A DNA stretch of 10,372 bases from CAYWGR01 sp964458015 (GTDB lineage Bacteria > Planctomycetota > Planctomycetia > Pirellulales > Thermoguttaceae): assembly GCA_964458015.1 (NCBI GenBank), contig CAYWGR010000196.1, positions 1-10,372 on the forward strand, in the 5' to 3' direction. The translations under genes were made by a program, and so were the position numbers. Within the stretch, counting starts at the first letter, position 1. Each line of letters begins with the position of its first letter. Below are positions 1 through 4,766 of this stretch, piece by piece. Under the pieces are notes generated by a model that ran no database searches, was not told the origin of the DNA, and saw only the letters and a list, made by a program, of their open reading frames with translations.

Positions 1-109
1 CGGCTTGCGTGGCTTGTTGCAGCAACCACGCAGCGGCGGCGAGCCAATCGGGATTGGTCGGCAAGAAGATTTTTGGTTCTGGATCGCGGGCGGTGGTGGT
101 TTTGGACAA
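1..109 (-). CDS. Possible 5' end of an unidentified minus-strand gene (partial)
   Basis: On the minus strand an open frame runs from a TTG at 107-109 off the left edge, about 36 residues. It reads roughly MSKTTTARDPEPKIFLPTN followed by a helix-like stretch rich in Ala, Trp, Leu and Gln. The TTG is preceded by an AAAGGG that could act as a ribosome binding site about 6 bases away. The composition is protein-like, but the piece is too short to assign a family. A competing frame from an ATG near 150 is also open but is Pro/Cys-rich and looks non-coding. Weak call. Confidence 0.28.
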   Translation of the reverse strand, partial: MSKTTTARDPEPKIFLPTNPDWLAAAAWLLQQATQA

Positions 110-200
110 GAGCTGCCCTTTCGGACGAATAATGGTGTGTTAAGACGCATAAATGATACACCGCGAGAATCAGATTGACAACAGAAGGATTGGTGCGAGA

Positions 201-225
201 GGAGGGGGAATAGGGGGCGGGGGGG
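201..225 (+). other. G-rich tract, possible G-quadruplex
   Basis: Three guanine runs of 5, 5 and 7 (204-208, 213-217, 219-225) are separated by AATA and a single C, so four GGG tracts with short loops can be drawn. It lies in gene-poor DNA upstream of the GT87 gene and next to a small inverted repeat. Folding is inferred; only the G runs are seen. Confidence 0.35.
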
Positions 226-233
226 CAAAACAC

Positions 234-249
234 GGCGGGCAAGCCCGCC
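234..249. repeat. Perfect 7-bp inverted repeat with 2-base spacer
   Basis: GGCGGGC-AA-GCCCGCC forms a perfect 7-bp stem. The T run that follows begins about 11 bases after the stem, so it is not a textbook intrinsic terminator for the plus strand. A similar GGCGGG/CCCGCC pair recurs at 8766-8793, which suggests a dispersed intergenic repeat family. Confidence 0.5.
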
Positions 250-373
250 CGCTTCACGGTTTTTTGGGTTTTAACGCCAAGACATTCGCCCGCTTCACGG
301 TTTTTTTAGGGTTTTGATGCCAATGCATTTGCCCGCTCCATGGCTTTTTTAGGGTTTTGAGCGTAGAAACTTG
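248..373. repeat. Three imperfect tandem copies of a ~42-bp unit
   Basis: The motif CCCGCTTCACGG (third copy CCCGCTCCATGG), then a T run, then (A)GGGTTTT and a variable tail, starts at 248, 289 and 332. The periods are 41 and 43 bp. The third copy ends around 373, just upstream of the GT87 gene. No reading frame is conserved across the copies, so this is a non-coding minisatellite-like repeat. Apart from this array, the inverted repeat, the G-rich tract and the possible gene end at 1-109, I see nothing in 110-436. Confidence 0.6.
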
Positions 374-436
374 CGTTTTGTGGCGACTTTGCGTGGGGCG
401 GGATTTTTGGCTACTTCTTTGTGCTACGTATTAGAT

Positions 437-1743
437 ATGCATCTCGTTACCCCCTCCAAAGTACGATTCTTGGCAGTCGGCATGATCGCCTGCACGCTGT
501 TGTTGGTGGCGTACAATTTTGCCACGCAACAGGGCGGCATCACATCGTTTGGGCCGGAGTTCGGCGGGGATTACGCAGCCTATTACATGGCGGGCCAAAT
601 CCTGAATTCGGAACCGAGTGGGTTGTATGATCTGGCAGAGCAGGAACGGCGATACCATGAAATCGTCCCGGCCGCGTCGGACAACCGGTTGCTCGTCTAT
701 CCCAGTGCGCCGTTTATGGCTGTTTTCTATCAACCTTTGGCGCTGCTGCCGTTTGCATGGTCTTATTTGCTCTGGCTTGTGATTGGTGCGCTGTTGGGTG
801 CGGCCGGTCTTACGCTGCTTTGTAAGAGTTGCGGCGAGCCGCTTGAAGGCGATCGTGCAACGGCGATGCTTGCGGCATTTTCGTTCGCACCTTTTTTGAT
901 CGAAGGCTGGGCCGGGGGGCAAACCTCGGCGATGGTGCTTTTCGCGGTTTCGTTGGCCATCTATTTCCAGCATCGGCAACGGCCTGTGGCGGCGGGCGTC
1001 GTTCTGGCGTTTTTGGCATTCAAGCCCACGCTTCTGTTGTTGCTAGGGCCGATGCTCGTCGTTACGAAATCGTTTCGCATATTGCTTGGCTTGTTGATCG
1101 GCGTGCTGGGGTTGCTGCTGGTTTCGATTTGGGCGGTTGGGGTTGAAGGGTGTCTGCAATACGTGCGGTTTTTGACNNNNNNNNNNCGAAATATGCAGCG
1201 GTCCGAAACGCCGCGCCGGAATCGCTGAAACCTTGGAAGTATGTAGACCTTCGCGCGGCGATTTATCCGGTGTTCTATCATCCGCAACCGTGGGCGATGG
1301 TGCTTGTTGCGGCCTTGTTTTTGGCGGGAGCGGTAGTGCTTTGGATTACATGGCGACGTTCGACCGATTGGCGGATTGGCTGGGCGTCGGCTTTGGCCTG
1401 GACGCCGGTGCTGAGCCCTCATATTGCGATTTACGACACGACATTGCTGATTCCGGCCGTATTTTTAGCGGTTTCGTCGTGTGGGTTGGCTCGGCGGCTG
1501 CGGTGGTTGATCGTCGCGCTGTATCTCACGGCATGGTGTACGCAGGCCGTTTCCGAGGCGGTTGGCGTGCAGATACTGTCGTTGGTGATTGTGCTTTTGG
1601 GGGTGTATTTGTGGAAGGAAGCGACAACTAATAATTTGGCCAATGAGTCACTGACCGAAACAGCATATTTACTCAAGAGCCCAGAGAACGCACGGCGTCT
1701 CATGGATGCCGTCGAAGAATTGAAACAGGACCAAGGTGTTTAG
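437..1743 (+). CDS. GT87/DUF2029-family integral membrane glycosyltransferase, interrupted by an assembly gap
   Basis: This is a polytopic membrane protein resembling the GT87 (DUF2029) family, whose known members transfer sugars from polyprenyl-phosphate donors on the outer face of the membrane. Visible family features are a first membrane helix near residues 11-28, then a GGDYAAYY motif whose Asp (about residue 45) matches the conserved acidic residue after helix 1, then 'AGQIL..GLYDL', and YPSAPFMAVFYQPLALLPF just before further hydrophobic helices. After the gap come several more hydrophobic segments. The halves are in different frames across ten Ns (1177-1186), so the true gap is not 10 bases. 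I chose ATG 437 over a TTG at 371 because 371 lies in the tandem repeat and adds nothing family-like; neither has a strong Shine-Dalgarno. The last ~33 residues are not GT87-like but match a YefM antitoxin tail. Its acceptor is unknown. Confidence 0.72.
1177..1186. other. Assembly gap (10 Ns)
   Basis: Ten unknown bases interrupt the GT87 gene. The upstream half ends two bases into a codon, and the downstream half resumes with two leftover bases before its first full codon at 1189. A gap of n bases keeps the frame only if n leaves remainder 2 on division by 3. Ten does not, so this is a placeholder of unknown true length. Confidence 0.95.
1642..1743 (+). pseudogene. YefM/Phd-type antitoxin C-terminal remnant fused to the GT87 reading frame
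   Basis: The final 33 codons of the GT87 frame read NESLTETAYLLKSPENARRL followed by MDAVEELKQDQGV. From memory, the C-terminal half of YefM antitoxins reads [20 protein letters not shown] with a following helix, an almost residue-for-residue match. The N-terminal DNA-binding half of a YefM protein (about 50 residues) is absent; upstream codons are instead the last hydrophobic helix of the membrane protein. No YoeB-type toxin follows, since the next 30 bp lead straight into the end of the convergent parE. I infer an antitoxin stub joined in frame to GT87. Whether the stub does anything is unknown. Confidence 0.62.
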
Positions 1744-1773
1744 TCCTATCCATGAGGGAAGAGTTGATTTCTA

Positions 1774-2082
1774 TTACCTAAGAAAAGGCTGTGTTCCGAA
1801 CAGCGCCTCGATGTCGCGATATCCGCTTAAACCCTGGCAATTTCCACGCCTTCTTCGTAAGGTCGATAGACAACAACATACGAGCCCACTGAAAACGCGC
1901 AAATATACTGGCCCAAACTCCGGCCGGCGCTGCCCCAATTCCGGATTTTTGACCAACGTCCGGAATATCTGAAAAAATCGGGCAATCTGCCGATCGGCGG
2001 CCGTCGGCTTATCCTGCCGAATGTAGTGCCGAATGTCGGCGAGGTCACTTTTTGCCAATGGCGAGAGGCGAAGCCGTTTCAT
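1774..2082 (-). pseudogene. parE: ParE-family toxin carrying two compensating frameshifts
   Basis: This belongs to the RelE/ParE toxin superfamily; ParE members poison DNA gyrase. The N-terminal two thirds are clearly ParE-like (KRLRLSPLAKSDLADIRHYI, then 'NPELGQRRPEFGPVYLR'). The expected core strand, VGSYVVVYRPYEEGVEIARV, is present in the DNA but in the neighbouring frame (about 1893-1830). The terminal motif SGYRDIEALF returns in the first frame. One extra T in the run near 1892-1895 and one missing T in the run near 1829-1831 explain both shifts. The annotated frame therefore stays open (102 residues) but replaces about 21 core residues with a Cys/Arg-rich stretch, so the toxin is probably inactive unless these are sequencing errors. 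It overlaps the antitoxin stop by 4 bases (ATGA), the usual coupling. Confidence 0.75.
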
Positions 2083-2348
2083 GGACGGTCTTCCGCTTGT
2101 GGAAAGCGTTTTTGCTCTTCGGCTCTAATATCGGCTAAGAACTCTTCCTGAGAATCATCGCTGTATTCGGTATACTCACCGCGGTCTAGCTGTTCGACGC
2201 CGACCTTTATGCTCTGAAGGAGTTGCTCGCGTCGTTCCAGCAAACGCAGGGCCTCGCCTACCACTTCAGCCGGATCGTGGTAGCTTCCGCGCTCTACGAC
2301 GCCCTGGACGAAAGACTCCAATTCCACGGGGATGGGAACTTGGATCAT
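2079..2348 (-). CDS. parD: ParD-like ribbon-helix-helix antitoxin
   Basis: An 89-residue antitoxin paired with the ParE-like gene downstream. The N-terminal segment begins with a beta strand (MIQVPIPVELESFVQGVVER) and continues with GSYHDPAEVVGEALRLLERR, the pattern of ParD/CopG-type proteins that dimerise, bind their own operator and neutralise ParE. The acidic C-terminal half (rich in D and E, about residues 55-85) fits the disordered toxin-binding tail. ATG 2346-2348 is chosen because a perfect GGAGG (2355-2359 on the complementary strand) lies 6 bases upstream, the clearest ribosome binding site in the window. A longer open frame to 2423 would overlap the preceding gene and adds a non-family extension. 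A long inverted repeat just upstream (2368-2400) is a candidate operator. With its toxin broken, the antitoxin may be an orphan. Confidence 0.8.
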   Translation of the reverse strand: MIQVPIPVELESFVQGVVERGSYHDPAEVVGEALRLLERREQLLQSIKVGVEQLDRGEYTEYSDDSQEEFLADIRAEEQKRFPQAEDRP

Positions 2349-2367
2349 GGGTAACCTCCATTTTGAC

Positions 2368-2400
2368 TTTTTCCAATCTACACTGCTAGATGCGGAAAAA
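2368..2400. promoter_or_regulatory. Long inverted repeat, candidate ParD operator
   Basis: TTTTTCC-A-ATCTA-CACTGC-TAGAT-GC-GGAAAAA: two arms of 12 paired bases with a small asymmetry (A against GC) around a 6-base centre. It directly abuts the last codon of the TacT gene and ends 8 bases before the parD Shine-Dalgarno. Its position fits the autoregulatory operator of a ribbon-helix-helix antitoxin. No U-tract follows the stem on either strand, so it is less likely to be an intrinsic terminator of tacAT. Confidence 0.45.
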
Positions 2401-2937
2401 TCAAGGGTGGGCCGACTCCCCAAGCGGCGGGAGGTGGAGCTGGCGGATGATGTGCATTGGCAAGAAAAGATGGTTGCGGTCGTCGGTTAACGAGACGAAA
2501 CCGTACTTGAGATAGAATCCCCGGGCGTCGTCATCCAGTGCATCGACTTCGACCGCGCGAACGCCAAGGTGATCGGCAATGTGCTGGATCCGGCGCAAGG
2601 CGTCGACGAGCAAATACTCGCCCAATCTTTGGCCCTGCACAGTTTTATCAACGGCAAGTCGTCCGAGAAGAATTACCGGCACATCCAATGGCGGTAATCC
2701 CTGAGCTTGCTGCGCGGGCAATGTCTCGCTTAGAACGTGATGCGTCGAAAGAGCATAATAGCCAAGGACGCGCCGGTCGGTTTCTGCAACGGCCACGTAA
2801 ACCCGCGCAAGGTCTCGTCGCTCATACTGACCGGCCAAGCGTTTTAGCCAGTTGTCGAGCGCTGGCTTGCCGCAGTCGAAGAGACTTCGATCATGCGACG
2901 GTTCAAGTCGTTGGATAGTCCAAGGAGAGGCGGTCAA
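2401..2937 (-). CDS. tacT: TacT-family GNAT acetyltransferase toxin
   Basis: A 178-residue GNAT-fold toxin of the TacT group. Studied members acetylate the amino group of aminoacyl-tRNA and block translation. Visible features are the N-terminal 'DRSLFDCGKPALDNWLKRLA' segment typical of the group, strand beta4 with LGRLAVD (about 91-97), the acetyl-CoA loop QGQRLGEYLL (101-110), and 'DARGFYLKYGF' with Tyr142 at the position of the catalytic Tyr. The loop has Arg104 where the textbook [RQ]xxGx[GA] motif has Gly; I do not know how common this is in the subgroup. The start is TTG 2935-2937, overlapping the TGA stop of tacA (TTGA). No in-frame ATG lies near the N-terminus and homology begins within ten residues, so the TTG is likely. 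Coupled translation with a weak start would keep toxin below antitoxin. Confidence 0.87.
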   Translation of the reverse strand: MTASPWTIQRLEPSHDRSLFDCGKPALDNWLKRLAGQYERRDLARVYVAVAETDRRVLGYYALSTHHVLSETLPAQQAQGLPPLDVPVILLGRLAVDKTVQGQRLGEYLLVDALRRIQHIADHLGVRAVEVDALDDDARGFYLKYGFVSLTDDRNHLFLPMHIIRQLHLPPLGESAHP

Positions 2938-3206
2938 TGGCTGCTCGTGTAACGTTGGGCGGCAGCCGTTAAGGCCGCATTGGGCTTCGCGTCCAGATCG
3001 TCGAGCATTTTGGTGAAAATTTCACGATCTCGCCCCGACAACCGTGTGGTATTGTGCCGGTCGAGAACCGCTTGGGCGTTTTGCGTGAGTGCGGCTATGG
3101 CGAAATCGGTCGTTGTCTGGCCCAATTGTGCGGCCGCCTCTTCAATGGTCGCCTTGAGATCGGCCGGCAGCCGGAAATTGAGTCGGGAGTTTTGCGTAGT
3201 GGACAT
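2934..3206 (-). CDS. tacA: TacA-family (DUF1778) antitoxin
   Basis: A 90-residue ribbon-helix-helix antitoxin of the DUF1778 family, partner of the GNAT toxin that overlaps its stop codon. N-terminal 'SRLNFRLPADLKATIEEAAA' gives the beta strand and first helix of the DNA-binding fold, followed by LGQTTTDFAIAAL. The C-terminal half carries the family pattern LSGRDREIFTKMLDD and AKPNAALTAAA, the part that wraps the toxin and blocks its acetyl-CoA site in known complexes. ATG 3204-3206 gives the standard family length; an AAGAGA about 6 bases upstream is a weak ribosome binding site. The operon runs divergently from etfB, leaving about 200 bp for two promoters. Expected to be autorepressed; a candidate palindrome is at 3277-3289. 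Confidence 0.88.
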   Translation of the reverse strand: MSTTQNSRLNFRLPADLKATIEEAAAQLGQTTTDFAIAALTQNAQAVLDRHNTTRLSGRDREIFTKMLDDLDAKPNAALTAAAQRYTSSH

Positions 3207-3276
3207 GGCGATCTCTTGGATCCGGGATACGTGGGCGGGCCGACGAGGCCTCTCTAGGCAAATCTACCATACGATG

Positions 3277-3289
3277 TGGCAAATTGCCA
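3277..3289. promoter_or_regulatory. 13-bp palindrome TGGCAA-A-TTGCCA upstream of tacAT
   Basis: A perfect inverted repeat of 6 bp around one base, 71 bp upstream of the tacA start in the divergent tacA/etfB intergenic region. The direct repeat CCATAC occurs beside it at 3268-3273 and 3287-3292 (the first base pair is partly shared with the palindrome). It could be a TacA operator or a site for a regulator of the etf operon. Functional assignment is inferred from position only. Confidence 0.35.
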
Positions 3290-3335
3290 TACCCTGTTTG
3301 TTTTGCAAATATCCCCCACTGGCATGAATCGGGGC

Positions 3336-3364
3336 TTGACCAAAAGGCTGTTGCCTGATAATCT
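3336..3364 (+). promoter_or_regulatory. Candidate sigma70-type promoter of the etf operon
   Basis: TTGACC (3336-3341), a 17-base spacer, then TAATCT (3359-3364), with an overlapping GATAAT at 3357-3362. Transcription would begin near 3371, giving a leader of about 36 bases before the GTG at 3407. It would start downstream of the alternative upstream GTG at 3368, which supports the shorter EtfB. Confidence 0.5.
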
Positions 3365-3406
3365 GCCGTGCTTTACCCACTTTGTTGGTTGCCGGAGCTT
3401 TCAGAC

Positions 3407-4321
3407 GTGCCTTACGACAGCATTGTTTGCGTAAAACAGGTTCCTGACACGGCCAATATCACGGCAGAGGCCATGAAGGATGACGGAACGGTCAACCGAG
3501 GGGCTTTGCCGACGATTTTTAACCCGGAAGACCTCCATGCCCTGGAAACGGCGCTTGAGGTTCGGGATGAATACGGCGGAACCGTAACGGTCATCAGCAT
3601 GGGCCCGCCGAAAGCGGCCGACGTGCTGCGCGACTGTCTGTTCCGCGGAGCCGATCGGGCGATTTTGTTGACCGACCGCCGGGCCGCTGCTAGCGACACG
3701 CTGGCAACGAGCTATATCCTGGCCCAGGCTGCGAAAACGGTCGGCCGGTTCGATTTCGTATTCTGCGGCCGTCAGGCCATCGACGGTGACACCGCACAGG
3801 TGGGGCCGCAGTGTGCCGAAAAGCTCGGCATTCCGCAAATCACCTATCTTGAGAAGCTGGTCAGCGTTCATGACCGGGTAGCCCGAATTCGCCGCAACAT
3901 CGGCCACGGCTGGGAGATCGTCGAGGCGAAGCTGCCCGTACTGATTACGGTGATCGAGACGGCGAACGAGCCGCGTCCGCAGGCCGCGAAGCGCGTGATG
4001 CGCATGAAGCGAGCCAGGGTGCCGGCTGAAGTGGCCGCCGAAGTGAAGGCTGCAATGCCGCAAGCGTCGGAAGAACAGATGGCCACCGAGACGAAGAATC
4101 GCATTGAATCGCTCAAAGCATGCGGGCTGTTGATCGAGCAATGGGATCTCGACGCTATCGGCGCGGATCTTCAGCGTTGCGGTCTGGCCGGCTCGCCCAC
4201 GAAAGTCCACCGCGTCCAAGCCATTGTGTTGACCAAAGAAGGCTTCACCGACGTTCCGCCGACCGAAGCCGGCGTCGGACAGATGGTGCATGAGTTGGTA
4301 GTTGACCGAACATGGGGGTAG
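3407..4321 (+). CDS. etfB: Electron transfer flavoprotein beta subunit
   Basis: EtfB pairs with EtfA to carry electrons from acyl-CoA dehydrogenases in the cytoplasm. The 304-residue protein has VCVKQVPDT (7-15), 'TIFNPEDLHALETAL', VISMGPPKAADVL, and the nucleotide-binding loop CGRQAIDGDTAQVGP (120-134). These resemble clostridial/FixA-type EtfB, which includes bifurcating members, more than the mitochondrial type. Those relatives are about 260 residues long. Here a charged stretch at roughly 196-245 (KRARVPAEVAAEVKAA onward) looks like an insertion before the conserved GLAGSPTKV. GTG 3407 is chosen over GTG 3368 because GGAG (3394-3397) lies 9 bases upstream, homology starts at once, and the candidate promoter sits between the two. 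It heads an operon with etfA and an acyl-CoA dehydrogenase, interrupted by a four-helix-bundle gene. Confidence 0.95.
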   Translation: MPYDSIVCVKQVPDTANITAEAMKDDGTVNRGALPTIFNPEDLHALETALEVRDEYGGTVTVISMGPPKAADVLRDCLFRGADRAILLTDRRAAASDTLATSYILAQAAKTVGRFDFVFCGRQAIDGDTAQVGPQCAEKLGIPQITYLEKLVSVHDRVARIRRNIGHGWEIVEAKLPVLITVIETANEPRPQAAKRVMRMKRARVPAEVAAEVKAAMPQASEEQMATETKNRIESLKACGLLIEQWDLDAIGADLQRCGLAGSPTKVHRVQAIVLTKEGFTDVPPTEAGVGQMVHELVVDRTWG

Positions 4322-4326
4322 AAGAA

Positions 4327-4354
4327 GGGGCTAGGGGCTAGGGGATAGGGATTA
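4327..4354 (+). repeat. Left heptamer array (4 x GGGGCTA-type)
   Basis: Four consecutive 7-bp units: GGGGCTA, GGGGCTA, GGGGATA, GGGATTA. It starts 5 bases after the etfB stop. TAG occurs at 4332, 4339, 4346 and 4353, one per unit, so all three forward frames are closed. Four G runs with 3-base loops also make a canonical G-quadruplex motif. It is inverted relative to the array at 4734-4761 (23 of 28 positions match by my hand count). Confidence 0.85.
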
Positions 4355-4364
4355 GAGGGTGCGA

Positions 4365-4736
4365 ATGGGAGTCTCCAGCTACCAGCAGTTAAAAGTGTGG
4401 CAATTGGGAATCCAATTGACCAGATCCATATATGAGTTAAGCCAAAATTTTCCTAAGTATGAATTGTACGGCCTGACGAGCCAAATGCGTCGCGCGGCGG
4501 TGTCCGTTCCGGCAAACATTGCAGAGGGACACGCCAGAGATTCAACCAAAGAGTTTTTGCATCATATTTCGATTGCCCTGGGCTCTTTAGCAGAAGTGGA
4601 AACGATGCTAGTTTTGGCCGAGGGTTTTCGATACGGTAATTCGGCGGCCATTGCCGCATTGCTAAAAAACACAGACGAGGAGGGCAAGATGCTTCGCGGT
4701 TTACAAAAAACCTTAAAATCCCGCGATGCTGTCTAG
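4365..4736 (+). CDS. Four-helix-bundle protein (23S rRNA intervening-sequence protein family)
   Basis: A 123-residue all-helical protein of the family first seen inside 23S rRNA intervening sequences, also related to the Avd accessory protein of diversity-generating retroelements. Family landmarks are present in order: YQQLKVWQLGIQLTRSIYEL, 'FPKYELYGLTSQMRRAAVSV', PANIAEGHARDSTKEFLHH, 'ALGSLAEVETMLVLAE', and a C-terminal helix with KMLRGLQKTL. The molecular function is not established; known members are basic pentamers thought to bind nucleic acid. ATG 4365 is preceded by GAGGG (4355-4359) with 5 bases between; a GTG at 4359 would add two residues and lies inside that site. The stop TAG (4734) is the first triplet of the right heptamer array. 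Base composition is visibly lower in GC than in etfB and etfA, suggesting separate origin. No rRNA gene or reverse transcriptase is nearby. Confidence 0.9.
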   Translation: MGVSSYQQLKVWQLGIQLTRSIYELSQNFPKYELYGLTSQMRRAAVSVPANIAEGHARDSTKEFLHHISIALGSLAEVETMLVLAEGFRYGNSAAIAALLKNTDEEGKMLRGLQKTLKSRDAV

Positions 4737-4761
4737 CCCCTAACCCCTAGCCCCTAGTCTC
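4734..4761 (-). repeat. Right heptamer array (4 x TAGCCCC-type)
   Basis: Four consecutive 7-bp units: TAGCCCC, TAACCCC, TAGCCCC, TAGTCTC. The first TAG is the stop codon of the four-helix-bundle gene. Stops fall at 4734, 4741, 4748 and 4755, in all three forward frames, and CTA every 7 bp gives stops on the other strand too. It ends 5 bases before the etfA ATG and occupies the place where its ribosome binding site should be. Confidence 0.85.
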
Positions 4762-4766
4762 TAACT

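Larger units (their letters stand above)
4327..4761 (+). mobile_element. Candidate cassette: four-helix-bundle gene bounded by inverted heptamer arrays
   Basis: A 435-bp block holding a single gene, with 28-bp inverted arrays at both edges, sits between etfB and etfA. Those two genes are normally adjacent and often nearly abutting. The left array starts 5 bases after the etfB stop and the right array ends 5 bases before the etfA ATG. The enclosed gene looks richer in A/T than its neighbours. I see no transposase, and no clear target-site duplication. That this is a mobilisable unit is inference from architecture. Confidence 0.45.

Noticed and set aside
234..373. CRISPR-like array
   Set aside because: There are only three degenerate copies with no unique spacers between them and no cas genes; it is a plain tandem repeat.
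1736..1972. A 78-codon plus-strand open frame after the YefM-like tail that might be a YoeB-type toxin remnant
   Set aside because: Beyond the first few residues it is antisense to parE, and its sequence has no RelE/YoeB features.
2538..2918. A 126-codon plus-strand open frame opposite tacT
   Set aside because: It is Arg-rich, without homology, and antisense to a well-supported toxin gene.
3368..3406. Upstream GTG start giving a 13-residue longer EtfB
   Set aside because: It has no ribosome site, the added residues are not family-like, and it falls upstream of the inferred transcription start. GTG 3407 has GGAG at good spacing.
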